A stretch of DNA of 64,000 nucleotides from Gnetum montanum (taxonomy: Eukaryota; Streptophyta; Gnetopsida; Gnetales; Gnetaceae), in assembly GCA_015680685.1 (NCBI GenBank), contig MNCI01003573.1, positions 803,107-867,106 on the forward strand, in the 5' to 3' direction. The translations under genes were made by a program, and so were the position numbers. Positions 45,193-56,569 of the stretch are shown one piece after another. The notes below the pieces were generated by a model. That model was not told the DNA's origin and searched no databases. It saw only the letters and a program-made list of their open reading frames with translations. Each line of letters begins with the position of its first letter. The stretch's first letter is position 1.

Positions 45193-45335
45193 CTATTATG
45201 CAAACAAAAATGGGTTAGACATAGTACGATAGAAATAAAGGAAAATTAAGACATTATGATAATGCAAAAATCAATCCAACAAAACCCTCAATGGTAGTAA
45301 CGTGAGGCTACCCTCTAAGGAAAATTCAAACTCAC

Positions 45336-45542
45336 CAGTGACAAGCTACTCCTTTTTTCCCAGCTCATTCGAAAGGACTTCAACGTCCTCTACTTCCATC
45401 TCTTCTTAGGACATAGGAACCTATGTGCTGCCTACATTACTAATAGGGGCCTCCTTTTCCAAAATTGGGGCCCCTTCCTCATGTCGTATGACTGTTACCC
45501 CTATTTCAGGGGTCAACTCCTCTACATTTTTTCCTTTGTTTT
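45336..45542 (-). pseudogene. Antisense gene of B, exon 5
   Basis: 207-base exon between acceptor TTTTTTAG and donor CTG-GTGAGT. It encodes ENKGKNVEELTPEIGVTVIR, HEEGAPILEKEAPISNVGST, a stop, then EEMEVEDVEVLSNELGKKE. The phase at both ends fits exons 4 and 6. It is acidic. Confidence 0.62.
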
Positions 45543-45644
45543 CTAAAAAAAATAGTTAATTGAAACACTTACAAATGTTACGCGACACCACGTCTATACA
45601 CAACATAATACATATATAAACTAATTACGCATCTCTCTACTTAC

Positions 45645-46694
45645 CAACTAGGGAATCGTTCCTGTGAAATTTAATTTGCAGCCTCTTTCCCTCTGCATCA
45701 GTCGGACCAGTGGACTTCATGGCCAGACGATGCTTTTTTTGCTGGACTGATGAATCCACTATTTCTGCTGCAAGGCATTTTCCCCTCAACACACTACTGT
45801 TGTAAGAAGGGAGCACCCCACCCATGCTGTCCTGGCCTCGCATACGAGGCACCACCAAACTCTTAGTTATAAGTGAAAGCGAATCCCCAATGCCTTCAGG
45901 GGGATCTTGCAATCGGGTGGTGCCGAAAACCTGAGAAATCCATGGTTTGGAAATCTGGTTACAATCTTGCTACACCCAGATTCCATCCCTTTGAACCACC
46001 AGGAATTCCTAAAAATGCTAAAAGCAAGCCATAAAGAAGGCGAAATGCGCATTGAAGCGAGACTCAAGCTTCTTGCAAAGCTTGACCATTTCAGCCTGCA
46101 AGCCTTCAGCGAAGTAGCTAGCCCAATTATACCGCGTTTCCTCCTCCATAACCTCCTGCATGATCCGAGCTTGCTCTATGATAAGGATTCTCCCCTGGGA
46201 AAGTAACTTGGGGAAGGTGTAGGCTTGAAAGAGGGGATAAATGGTATGAGCCACTTCTAGCTCAATTTTATTAGTAGGGATTCCTTTCACTTCCTTGTTA
46301 ACCCCTAGCCACTCTTCTATCTCCTTCTGGTGCTTAGAACTCCTCTTTGACTTTTCTTCTACTAGAAGGCCATTAGAGGGAACACCAAAAAAGTCAACAA
46401 ATAGTCGAGCGTCAATATCAAAACTTACACACACGTTACGCATGCGTATGTAAAGATGCTCAGCTTCTTTGTTGAAGGAGTTAACTAGGGTTAACATTTT
46501 GCCCATGGTGACATTGGGGGTTACAGCCAAAAATAGCTCCATTAGTCCAGCTTCCTGGAGGTTATTGGTTAGGATAGCTGGGGCCACACTATGGTTGAGC
46601 CAACGTTGTGTTTCTTTTATGTCGCCATAATAAAACAAAAGATTGCTCACTTCACGGTTGGAGGCCATAACCATGAGCTCCCATGATTCCCTAA
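45645..46694 (-). pseudogene. Antisense gene of B, exon 4 (1050 bases)
   Basis: Minus-strand exon between acceptor GTTTACAG and donor TTG-GTAAGT, with the same length as in A. It is open for about 225 codons: RESWELMVMASNREVSNLLF, ILTNNLQEAGLMELFLAVTP, LTLVNSFNKEAEHLYIRMRN, FDIDARLFVDFFGVPSNGLL, EVKGIPTNKIELEVAHTIYP, RILIIEQARIMQEVMEEETR, LQAEMVKLCKKLESRFNAHF. Three TAG stops follow in the same frame, then SKPWISQVFGTTRLQDPPEG and RGQDSMGGVLPSYNSSVLRG. It is the best-preserved reading frame in the window. The domain family is not recognised; the middle is predicted helical. Confidence 0.78.
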
Positions 46695-46800
46695 CTGTAA
46701 ACATAAAACAAGGGTTTAGATAATATAGCAAAATAAAATGATTTTATACATTTTTTTCATCCCGTAAGATTGTACAATGAACTATGATAGCATAATTTAC

Positions 46801-47075
46801 CGTATCTGAAATGTGAAAGAAACAATGGGATTTTCTCTTGCACATCTACGACAATGAGAGGACGATCCAAAGTCCACTCCTTATCTAGCCATTCGAGTCT
46901 TTTACACTTGGAGAAGAATTTGACATAGCGAGTAGGGTAATGTGGGATTTCAACTTCTAGATGTCCCATAACACATGCACGTACATTGTTAATAGAGGTG
47001 AACTCCTTTATGGCCATTTCGGCCATAGACAACGTATCTGTATCACCCTGGAGATCATCTTTATTGATGAAAAAC
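46801..47075 (-). pseudogene. Antisense gene of B, exon 3 (275 bases)
   Basis: Open minus-strand exon between acceptor TGATGTAG and donor ACG-GTAAAT, the same length as in A. It encodes FFINKDDLQGDTDTLSMAEM, INNVRACVMGHLEVEIPHYP, FFSKCKRLEWLDKEWTLDRP and VDVQEKIPLFLSHFRY. No internal stop. Confidence 0.78.
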
Positions 47076-47162
47076 CTACATCACAGAATGTAGACAACTG
47101 TTTACACTAGGCACAAATTCAGATAAATGGTTAGCATGTCATGATGCTGTGGAAACACTTAC

Positions 47163-47612
47163 CCACCTACATAATACACAATCCTAGGTGGATTTTGGAA
47201 GTAGGTCGTAAAATGACGAGCCATGAACAGAGTGTTGTAGGCATGATAAAAATTAAACCTGGGCATATCCCAAATCCAAGGCAAATGCCTTAAACCCTTG
47301 GCACTCTATTCACAGTCTTGCACCCACACGGTTTTGATTGAGCTGTCCACCAAAAACGTTAAGATGCTCTGCGTTGATCCAACCAGTAGCATCTCTAGAA
47401 TGGCAACGGCTATCTCGGCCGGTAGATGTGACCAAATAATTATGCTAAAATTACGTAATAAAAACTACAAAAACTCCCATGCACCTCTTTGGAACCAAAC
47501 CATCTCCCCCTTTACACAAGCATGAGGAGGAGGAACATTACCTATGGGGACATGCAAATAGCACAAAATGCCCACAATGTCCAAGACAATCAGGATGGGC
47601 TTTTGCATAATA
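47163..47612 (-). pseudogene. Antisense gene of B, exon 2 (FCP1/NIF-like domain)
   Basis: Minus-strand exon between acceptor TTGTAAAG and donor TAGGTGG-GTAAGT, 450 bases as in A. It starts IMQKPILIVLDIVGILCYLH, then PPPHACVKGEMVWFQRGAWE, FSIIIWSHLPAEIAVAILEM, SILTFLVDSSIKTVWVQDCE and, after a TAG, SAKGLRHLPWIWDMPRFNFY, HAYNTLFMARHFTTYFQNPP. These fit the FCP1/NLI-interacting-factor fold: LVLDLNG-like strand, FLxF...IxIWSS, WDQ..C, KPL..L..LW, YNxSNTLLxDD and NPxxTAI. Ours has LDIVG for the DxDG box and AR for the later DD, so catalysis is doubtful. Two TAG stops are present. Confidence 0.65.
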
Positions 47613-48139
47613 CTTTACAATGAAACACACTACCATTAGGAATAGCAATGTAGATATACTAACGACGTAAGAGTAAAACAATCCATTATGCAACACTAGA
47701 TTTTCCATTACCTTGACTCCCCAAAAATCGTAGATTACGCTGGAAATGCATTACCAAAATCACCCAAACCCTTGCGACAGCGCAAGGTCTGTCCCTGACA
47801 ATGGTGATAAAAGTAACACTGCATATTACCCCAGTGTAGCATGCAACCATTATGAGTGAGACAATGGAATCCTATTTATACTACATAAGGGTATAGTACC
47901 TGGACTTCTTTAGTTATGCGTTGTGTTCGCACAGTATTACCCAAGATCACACTAACCCTTGTGATTGTGCAAGGTCTATCTCTGACAACGGCAATAGCGC
48001 TAATATCAAAAACTACAATAACTTAACCCGCGCAACCAGGTATCAACACCTAACATAATACACATTTTCAAAATAGGTACATTTGTGATGCCATAACAAT
48101 GAAAATAGCAATCATGCAGGAGGGTAAAAGGCGACTTAC

Positions 48140-48258
48140 CAGGCAAGTGGAGTAGCCTCTCGCATTTCGACCCTAGCCTTTGAAACCCACTGCAAACTCT
48201 CTTGCACTTCATCAATCTTCTCCAATTTGACATGTTTTCCTTTGGTCTTCGGTGCCAT
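48140..48258 (-). pseudogene. Antisense gene of B, exon 1
   Basis: 119-base exon from ATG (48256-48258) to the donor CTG-GTAAGT. It is fully open: MAPKTKGKHVKLEKIDEVQE, then SLQWVSKARVEMREATPLA. It ends two bases into a codon, completed by the first base of exon 2, the same phase as in A. Confidence 0.75.
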
Positions 48259-48378
48259 GGTTACGATTGAACAACCTTTGCAAAATCGTCTGTTTACACC
48301 TTACTTCTACTTTCCTTCTGCTATAGCCTAATTCAAATTTACAATGTCTCTAGTCTGCTTTGAGGATGAACCATTGAC

Positions 48379-48387
48379 TTATAAATG
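48379..48387 (-). promoter_or_regulatory. TATA-like box of the antisense gene in B
   Basis: The minus strand reads CATTTATAAG about 122 bases upstream of the antisense ATG, matching the spacing in A. Confidence 0.48.
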
Positions 48388-48827
48388 GATTGGTTGAAAC
48401 TAATTTTTTCCATGTCCGACTAATATGGAATTTTCCCGAAGCGCAAGTATGTTAGTGCGACATGAAGTGTGAAGATTGCAACATTAATCGCATAGATATC
48501 CTATAGATGATGGTCCGAAAAGACCCTAAACTAACACATGCCTTATCGCCCTGTAATCTGGTCGCATTAACTACAGTCTGCACCAAAATTCTAAATCAGT
48601 TGTTTCGACATGCTAGATGCACCACGTTACATCTTTCATCATAGTTCGCAGAAGTCTTACGCTAACATCTAGGAAATCAGGCTTACTGCTTTCTCACAAG
48701 CCGCACATATGGTAACGGTCCGCTAAGACCTTAAGCTTTTAACATGCATTTCTAGAAAGCCTTCTATCATTTCAACAAAAATAAAAAATATACAATGTAA
48801 CAACCTCCATTTTTGGTGGTTTTGTAG

Positions 48828-49990
48828 GTCAATTTGCAAATGGATGCAGCTTTACTCGTACCCCTAGCCCTAACAGGCCCATACGGGGAAACTATTAGAC
48901 AACTCAACCTTGCACTGATAGGAACTAATGCTTCCCTCTACGACATAACCATAGTAGCCTCAGAAATATCCCCAGACTGGCCAGAACATTTGGTCCAAAC
49001 CCTAGACTTGGAGGCTAGCGATGTGACCAAGGACTCCCTCATTAAGGTCTCTGTGGTTACGCACAAAGGAGAAAGTAAAACTCTGAAGGTTAGTTCTCTC
49101 CTTGACCAACAGACATAGAGTGACATATTTTGAGTGCTCCAAAATAATATTGTGGTATTTGCATGGTCATACAAAGACATGTCGGGTTTAGATCCGAGAC
49201 TAGTATAGCACAACATAGTTTTAGACCCACATATCAAAGCAGTGAAACAGAAAGCACGGAAGATTAAGCCTAAAATCATGCTAACAGTGCATGATGAAAT
49301 TAGTAAGCTGTATTAGGCTGGTTTCATTCGCACGGTTGATTATCCAGACTGGGTGTCGAACATCGTAGTTTTCTCTAAGAAAATGGGAGGAATACACATC
49401 TGTATAGACTTCCGCGATCTAAACAAGGCCACGATTAAAGAAAACTTCTCGTTATTGAGTATCGACCAACTTATCGATACAACAACTGGCCACGCATTAC
49501 TATCCTTCATGGATGGGTTTTCGGGCTATAATCAAATTCGTAGCAACCCAAAACATCAATTGACTATGACTTTCATGACCCCCTGGGGAACTTTTTATTA
49601 CAACATGATGCCTTTTGGGTTAAAAAATGCTAGAGCAACTTATCAACACGCCATGACATACATCTTTAGCGATTACCTCTTACAGAGATTGAATGACTAC
49701 ATAGACGACATAGCTGTCAAATCTAAGAAGTTAGAAGATCACTCAAAAGACCTAAAGTTAATTCTTTAATGATGTCTCAAGCACGACCTATGGCTCAACC
49801 CAAGAAAATGCATATTCGAAGTCAAATCAAGGCGCATGTTGGGGTTTGTGATATCGGAGACTAGCATTCGAGTCAACCCCAAAAAGGTTAAAGCCATCGT
49901 TAATCTAGCACCACCTACAAACCTCAAGGAACTACGTGGGTTGCAAAGTAGGTTGCAATTTATTAGACAGTTCATCTCGAAGTTAATGGA
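48828..49990 (+). pseudogene. Reverse transcriptase of element B
   Basis: Begins after the GTAG acceptor with MDAALLVPLALTGPYGETIR, ISPDWPEHLVQTLDLEASDV (open to the stop at 49116-49118, shared with A), then WSYKDMSGLDPRLVQHNI-like sequence with a stop, PDWVSNIVVFSKKMGGIHIC, FRDLNKATIKENFSLLSIDQ, MDGFSGYNQI, MMPFGLKNARATYQHAMTYI and the catalytic LNDYIDDIAVKS (49698-49709). FISKLMDKLHPMQHLL closes it. Tat-group RT. Confidence 0.9.
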
Positions 49991-50432
49991 CAAGTTACAC
50001 CCCATGCAACATCTGCTCAAGAAAGGGGTTAACTTCAAATGGATTGAGAACTACGAGCGTGCGTTTGACAATCTGAAGAAAGAGCTGTTACATTTACTGA
50101 TGATTTTCCCACCACAAAGGGATCAGCCTTTCTACATATACCTAGAAAGCTCAGAGGTGTCTATAGCTGTGTTGTTGTGCCAAAGAAGGGATGATGGGTC
50201 AGAAGTTCCTATCTATTATCTAAGTCACGCTTTATTTGCGTACAAAACATGGTAAAATGAAGTAGAGAGTAACTATTTGGCATTGGTGTTTGCATTAAAA
50301 AAGTGTAGGCACTATCTTTTTCGTAGCTAGGTCAATATAATCTGCAAGAACAAAATTCTATGGGCCATCACAAACAATTTATACGAGAGTAGTAGGATAG
50401 CCCATTGGAAAGTCATCATAGTAGAATTCGAC
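49991..50432 (+). pseudogene. RNase H of element B (first)
   Basis: Reads KGVNFKWIENYERAFDNLKK, DQPFYIYLESSEVSIAVLLC, VPIYYLSHALFAYKTW, a stop, then LALVFALKKCRHYLF and WAITNNLYESSRIAHWKVII. The catalytic Asp seen in A's YLANSD is Glu here (YLESSE). Confidence 0.78.
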
Positions 50433-50990
50433 TTGTACTATGTTGGCCAATCTTCCACGACAGGCCAAGCGATAGCCGACCAGCTTGCAACATCACCGGT
50501 TAATGATCAAGTCATGATAGAACCTAAGTTTCTTGATGAACAAATACATAGTTTAAGCCCTATATCGACAGGCCTCGAAGTAATGTTGTACTTCGATGGA
50601 GCTTCGACTACCAAAGGTGGCAGTGTTGCCTTTGTCATTATGCTCTCCCCTAAGGATGTTCATCCATTGGCTTACCACCTAGAATTTCCTTGTACAAAAA
50701 ATGTGGCAGAGTACGAGGGACTCATCAAGGGATTGTTGATAGCAAGGGAACTCAACGTTCAACGCCTGGCAATCTAAGGCAACTTAATGCTCGTCATCAA
50801 TCAAATCATAGGGGTCTACACCTACAAAGTTGTGCATCTGCAGTCCTATTGCGATATGACTAAAGATTTCCTGAAATAATTCATGATAACTAATGTCCAA
50901 CATGTACCACGTAATGAGAACATTGTAGCCGATGCACTAGCCACACTGGCTTTAAACATGCCACCACATTTGTTTGTCACTTGGCCTGCT
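50433..50990 (+). pseudogene. Second, archaeal-type RNase H of element B
   Basis: Reads STTGQAIADQLATSPVNDQ, VMLYFDGASTTKGGSVAFVI, FPCTKNVAEYEGLIKGLLIA, then a stop after LAI and later HVPRNENIVADALATLALN. The domain is typical of the Tat branch. Confidence 0.85.
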
Positions 50991-51029
50991 TTAATGACAG
51001 AATGTACAAACCCTATCATTCAAGTGGTG

Positions 51030-52308
51030 CAAATTTCTTCTCTAAGCATGGGTGGAATGCCAGAATGGTATGATAACATTAAAACCTACCTTCTGCATGG
51101 CGAACCACCACACAAGTTAACACCTGTACAAAAAGATGCAATCCGCAAGCGTGCCCGGTAATATGTCATCATTGGAGACAGTACTCTCTATAGACGCTCT
51201 TTTGATGGAGTATTGCTGACCTACATTAATAATGACCAAGTGCAAAGAATAGTTAGTAAAGTCCATGAAGGACTATGTGGGGGACACATAGCCCCGCGAG
51301 CCATGGTTGCTAAAATCAGACGCTTAGGGTATTACTGGCCGTACATGGAACGAGACTGCTTGAACAAGGTTAAGACATGTGATACATGCCAATGTTATGC
51401 AAATCTAATACACGTGTCACCAACTTCATTGTATACTACACAAATCACTTGGCCATTCCAACGATGGGGATTAGACATCATACGTCCCATCATGCCTAAG
51501 TCTTCCATAGGACATAGCTTCATTATCACCACCACTGAGTATTTCACAAAGTGGATTAAGGATATTCCCCTACAAAAAATTACATCTCAACAGGTTTTCC
51601 ATTTTATCTTGGACAATATAGTAGCCATGTTTGGGCTTCCCATGACTATTGTGACCAACAATGGGCCACAATTTAGTAATATTGAAACCAACTCTTTTTG
51701 CAATAACCTTGGTATCAAGTAAGCTTTTTCCTCACCCTATTACCCACAAGCAAATGGTCAAGTAGAAGCAACAAATAAGGTGGTTATCAATCTACTCAAG
51801 AAGATGCTCAGCAGTAAATGAAAAATGATGGCATGAAAAAATTCTCTATGTGTTATGGGCCTATCGTACGACATGTAGAACAGCTACCGATAAGACACCC
51901 TACAGCCTAGTCTACGAATCTGTAGTAGTGTTTCCCCTGGAACTATAGATTCCCTCATTGTAGATGGTCCTCTCCACAATTATAAATTAGCCTCAACACA
52001 ACAAGTATAGGATCATGGATTTAGACTCAGTAGAGGAGAAAAACATCCAGATGCTCGACAATATCAAAAGGTATCAAGGCAAGTAGAAACAGAAGCATCA
52101 TTACAACTTGCATCAGTGACCGATCAAGAAAGGAGATTTGGTTCTCAAAGCCATTCATGAACCAGCAAGAAAATTCTCTACAAGCTAGGAAGGCCCTTTC
52201 CTAGTTGTCAATGCATACAACAATGGAGCATTTAGGCTAGCAGACATCAATGACAATGAACATCCGAACTCGGTGAATCATATGTATCTAAAGCGGTACC
52301 ACATCTAA
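51030..52308 (+). pseudogene. Integrase of element B
   Basis: Reads PEWYDNIKTYLLHGEPPHKL, then the complete zinc-binding region (HEGLCGGHIAPRAM, CDTCQCYANLIH). The core has WGLDIIRPIMPKSSIGHSFI (D), IVTNNGPQFSN (Asn replaces Asp at 51657-51659) and NGQVEATNK (E). The C-terminal domain is decayed but ends NHMYLKRYHI at 52308. Stops include 51946-51948, shared with A. Confidence 0.87.
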
Positions 52309-53907
52309 ACGTTAGCTCAGCTCAAACGCAAGGTAACAAACGTCCACTAAAATGTAAAACTAGCAATGTTGTACACGTCCGCTATGACATAAAACTAGCA
52401 TTTCTTGCATGCATCCGCCATGATGCTAAACTGACAAAGTTTTTGATCGTCCGCCATGACGTGAAAATTGCAAGGTAAGCATTCGTCTGCTGAGATGCTA
52501 AACCAACACAGACTTGTCCCTGGGTCACGACACAAAACTAACACCCATAGCACAGTCCGTTGAGACCATAAACTAGCTCTTCCATCATCTGCTATGATGT
52601 AAAACTAGCAAGCTTTGGTCTGCCCAGACTTTAAATCGGGACCATGATCTACTGAAACTTAAAACTAGTAACAACGGTCAACTAGGACTTAAAACTGGAA
52701 TCTGCCAACAAAAAATTCATGAAGCAAGTGAGTGTGATCACTCTTACATTGCATCCCTACCAGACAGAATAGGTTAAGCGTTGGAACAGATGTAACACTG
52801 CTACCCCACTAGTATCCTACTAATTCCTTAGATATGCCGAAAGGCATACTATTGATCCCTCGAAGATGTTGCTATGACAACCACTCTATAGTTTCAACTC
52901 TCAAGGTCAACTTTGCCACTTTGGACCCCAAGGAAACTATAGTCACCCATAGCCTTGGTGGCCTCCACCTACCACCGCTACAAGACTTTGGCTTAGCAAA
53001 TTCATCTGACTAGTTCTTTGTCCAATTGATCGAGCAAGATGAATCTAGCTGTCGACAGTGAGTTCCTGAACCACGACATCAACATAGGGACCCTTGCTTC
53101 TTGCTATAGTCCCTTTTTTGTGGCCTGTGCTCTCCTTTTCATTTTGGATGGCACTTGTTTCAACAGCCTCCCTTGCAATTAGGACAACTACTTTTACTCT
53201 CTGTTGTCTGTTATGTTTTGCAGGTTACTTGCTACAATAGCATTGATCGAGAATGCATTCACTAGGAGGTGAGGCATCATGGTATTCTGAGGTAGCTGCT
53301 CAGACTAGCCTGACTACTTGGGAGTGTAGACCCTTCCTTTTTCCCTCCATCAGATAGCTTATCTCACTTCTTGCTACCTTTATCCCTACAACCTTTACCC
53401 TTTCCTCCTGTTTGTACAAAATGTGAATGTACAGGCACTCTTTTGCACATCATAATAATCCATGGATTGGAGAAATGCAACTTGCCTCATGGAAAGCATC
53501 CTTTCAATAAAAAGGGCAAAGCTAGGAAAAATGGATGTAGGACAACTCATCTAGGCCATACGGGTGTAACAAAACTTGTCCGTGCAAGCCCTTCATATGC
53601 ATTATAGTAGCGTAACCTCTCGGGAAAACACCCGTGAAAAGATGCCTAATGACACATTTGCGAAAGTTTCTTACTCACATGCTTGAGTCTTCCCCGAACC
53701 TCCCCCCCCCCCCCCCCCCCNNNNNNNNNNNNNNNTAAGATCCCTCCTATACTCCTTATGCCCCCAACCTATGCACTTTTAGGCTTGACAAAGAGACATC
53801 TGAGAAGTTGCTGATAGACGTGTTGGTGTCTTTACCTCTATGCTATTTCGTATTCTTTGTTGACATCTTTTGGGCAATCCCTCTAAACATCAACAAAGAG
53901 GGGCCAT
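52309..53907 (+). other. 3' region of B with degenerate tandem repeats
   Basis: No gene. Repeat units like CATCCGCCATGATGCTAAAC occupy about 52330-52700. A run of 19 C (53702-53720) leads straight into the N gap. The polypurine tract ACAAAGAGGGGCCAT ends at 53907. Confidence 0.62.
53721..53735. other. Assembly gap (15 N)
   Basis: Fifteen N follow a 19-C homopolymer. In element A the equivalent place has CCTCCCTCCTCTTACTTC, so the homopolymer probably stalled sequencing. The gap size may be nominal. Confidence 0.95.
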
Positions 53908-55148
53908 TGAAACACCATGAAATTTCAAGACCTCAATGGTTCAGCAAAATCTTGAGGCTCAGGCAAGGATCTGCAACATGTCGCACATATCAGCAAGTTT
54001 TCCTTTTCAGCTAAGGGCCTATTATGCTACATTACGCAGTGCAACGTAATAGACTCCAAAAAGACTGAATAGAAATAGGGGATGCGTAGTGACAACACTT
54101 CATTTTTGCAAGTTCGCTATGTTACACCGAGTTACGCTATGTTGCGTAATGTATCATAACACAGTGTAATGCAAGCAGACAATTAAGATAGCAATATTTA
54201 GGCATTGGCAGTTCTTACGCCACAATATGCTCCCCAACGTATTACAATGTAACCGTAGGACAGTTTGCTACCAAAGCTCCAGCAAGGGTAGATTACAACA
54301 CACTATGCTCCAGAGCGTAAACTAGTGTGACGCCACAAGCTTCAAACATAAACGCACCAGGTCAACAACATTTTGTAGGTTTAGGACACGCATCATCTAA
54401 ACCGCATTTTTCTCCTGACCCTAACCCTATAAATACTCCAGGTGACAACGATCAAGGGGTTGGCAAAATTTTTTCTAAGTTGGAAAAAAATTTCTCTCAG
54501 TTGGCAAACTTTTTCTCTAGGAGCAATTTTCTTTCATTGGCAATTGTTGACGATTTTTAGCGAAGATTGGCGAGAGAACAAGAGAGGATCAGCAATTGAA
54601 AGAACATCGAAGGCAACTGACAAGAGCTACTCTTGATCAGGAACTTCTAGTTAGTGGACATTCTGCTTCAGGTCTGACTCCCTTACGCCCAGATTGGCTA
54701 GAACAAGGTAGATCGGCCTTTGTTGGTTTCATCTTTGAATAGCTTTCCTGTTCTTGGCATGTGCTTTGTTTAAGTCAAAGTCTACCTACAATCATTGTAT
54801 CAAATATATTTGTTTATAAGTCAAATCTCAAATCTCAGGATTACACATTCTCTAAATCCAATTTATTGCATCCTATCTACATAGATTTTGCAATTGCTTT
54901 GAATCATTTATACCGTTCTCGTTGCCTTTGAGATTACCAATATCATGTCTCCTCACAGAAATCATCATCTTGTAATCCAGTTATTACAAAATTTACTAAT
55001 TAAGTAAGTCCCTGTCTGATCGACAAGACTATTCAGGGCACCTTGGATTCATTTTCTCTAGCATGGCCCTCACACGGATCCAAGGTTGGAACTGTGTACA
55101 TGGAACTTCGTTCGGTATTTCCAACGACCGATGTTTTCTGTCGTTAAA
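53908..55148 (+). repeat. 3' LTR of element B
   Basis: 1241 bases, pairing with 38106-39344, with TATAAATA at 54428-54435 and ending TCGTTAAA. The expected CA end is changed to AA. The right flank does not repeat the left flank of B. Confidence 0.9.
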
Positions 55149-55177
55149 AATTCCATGTAATACCATTGCACCAAAGG

Positions 55178-55688
55178 TGAAACACCAATTCATAATTACA
55201 AGTTACTAAGCCTATGGAAACTAGTGTGGAGTTACTAGAAACTATATCTAGAAAGAATTTGGATCATAGAGTTGATGTGGAACATAGCTAGTCCAAACTC
55301 CTTCAAGCAACTTCTTATGCATTTAGCACAAAATTTGTACTTGAACTTGATACTTTATTTTTAAATTTTAATAAATTTATAGTTCATTTGTTGTGCATAT
55401 CTAAGTTTCATGTTTTCATTTTTGTGTGTTTTTCCATTATAAATCTACAATTCCATTTCCATTTACATTTTCATTTTTATCTATATTTACAATTTCATTT
55501 CTGTCTATGTTTACACTTACATTTACGTGGTTGTTTGATACTTTCATAATTTCTAAGGTGATCATTTAGACTATCTAGGATGCCTTGGATCCCATTTTTA
55601 AAGGCCCTTGAGATCTAAGGCTAAAATTATTTCAGTGCCTAGAATATTCTAGTTTCTATTCCAACAACCAAACTTTCTAGGTCCAATA
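55178..55688 (+). repeat. LTR remnant of element F
   Basis: TGAAACACCAATTC at 55178 resembles the LTR start, and 55560-55688 (GATGCCTTGGATCCCATTTT, TTCCAACAACCAAACTTTCT) resembles the LTR end of A and B. At 511 bases it would be much shorter than theirs, so an internal deletion is likely. Confidence 0.5.
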
Positions 55689-55694
55689 GTTTTC

Positions 55695-55712
55695 TCGTGC
55701 TACAAGGAGGAC
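55695..55712 (+). other. Primer binding site remnant of element F
   Basis: GTTTTC spacer then TCGTGCTACAAGGAGGAC, aligning with TGGTGCTAGAAGGAGGGT of A. Confidence 0.6.
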
Positions 55713-56560
55713 ATCTACCTAAATTCTTGGTCATGAAACCTATTTCCAACCTTTTCTCAATACCAATTCTATTCTATTTTATATGTTCAAATCCTTCCAA
55801 CATATTCTATTGCTGCCCAAACCTTTTCTCACATACCCTAGCATAAAATGGTAATCTCGTTGGGTTTCCACTACAATTTCATAGTATAGTCTATTTTGAA
55901 ATCCAATTCCATTTCAAAAGCCATATTCCATTCCAAAAATGTTTGTCATCCTGGAAGACATATTCCATTCTGGAAAATATTTCCCATTACATAAACCATT
56001 TTTCATTTCATTGGAAAACATATTCCATTTGGTAATCTAGCTTTCATCTAGAAAGCCCTATTCTATTTGGAAAGCCATTTTTCATTTTAAAATCATTTTT
56101 TCATGTGAAAACCTAGTTTTCATTGGAAAAACCCAATTCCATTACTAGGAAAACCTCTTTTTTCATTTTCACCACTTAGCATAGTTAGCTAGTAACTATC
56201 ACGCCTATTGCACAGTACATGATCATCTACTACATAGTATTTCACAATAATAGTTTCCCACTATTTCTCCATTTTGGTCAAATACGTTAGTGGATTATCC
56301 CACTTATTCCATTTTTACTAAAAATAGTAAAAATTATAAAAAATAAATTTTCCATATGTCATTCAACTAGTTACTATGTTGCCCTTTAACTTCATTGAGA
56401 CAGCTGCTAGCCAATAGGCCATGAGGACCTATGATTCTAAAGACCCTACCATAGCAAAATGTAGGCAATCCTTAAGGCTTAGGGGGTGAAGTCATGATTT
56501 CATGGTCATAAAAAAAGACCACTATAACTTTGTTTGTTTTTCCCAAGATTCTAGCTAGCA
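55713..56560 (+). other. Leader of F with TTCCATT-rich repeats
   Basis: From about 55730 to 56170 there are many degenerate units such as CATATTCCATTCCGGAAAA-like words. No gene is seen. It replaces the much shorter leader of A and B, so it has expanded or contains an insertion. Confidence 0.45.
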
Positions 56561-56569
56561 TGCTGATTC

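Larger units (their letters stand above)
43368..48827 (+). other. Candidate Ogre-type intron of B
   Basis: Spacer between protease and RT, 5.46 kb, ending in TTTTGTAG before QFANGCSF-like RT sequence. A possible donor is GTGAAC at 43368. It contains the minisatellite (43490-43700) and the antisense gene (43828-48258), as in A. Confidence 0.48.
38106..55148 (+). mobile_element. Element B: Tat/Ogre-like retrotransposon, 17.0 kb
   Basis: Second full-length member of the family of element A, with the same order: LTR, primer site, gag, protease, antisense gene in the protease-RT spacer, RT, two RNase H domains, integrase, repeat-rich 3' region, LTR. Its LTRs are about 1.24 kb, some 200 bases shorter than in A, so it is a distinct subfamily. 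The flanks (ACTCT left, AATTC right) do not match, so there is no target duplication; the ends may come from recombination or decay. All sense frames are broken. An N gap lies in the 3' region. Confidence 0.9.
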
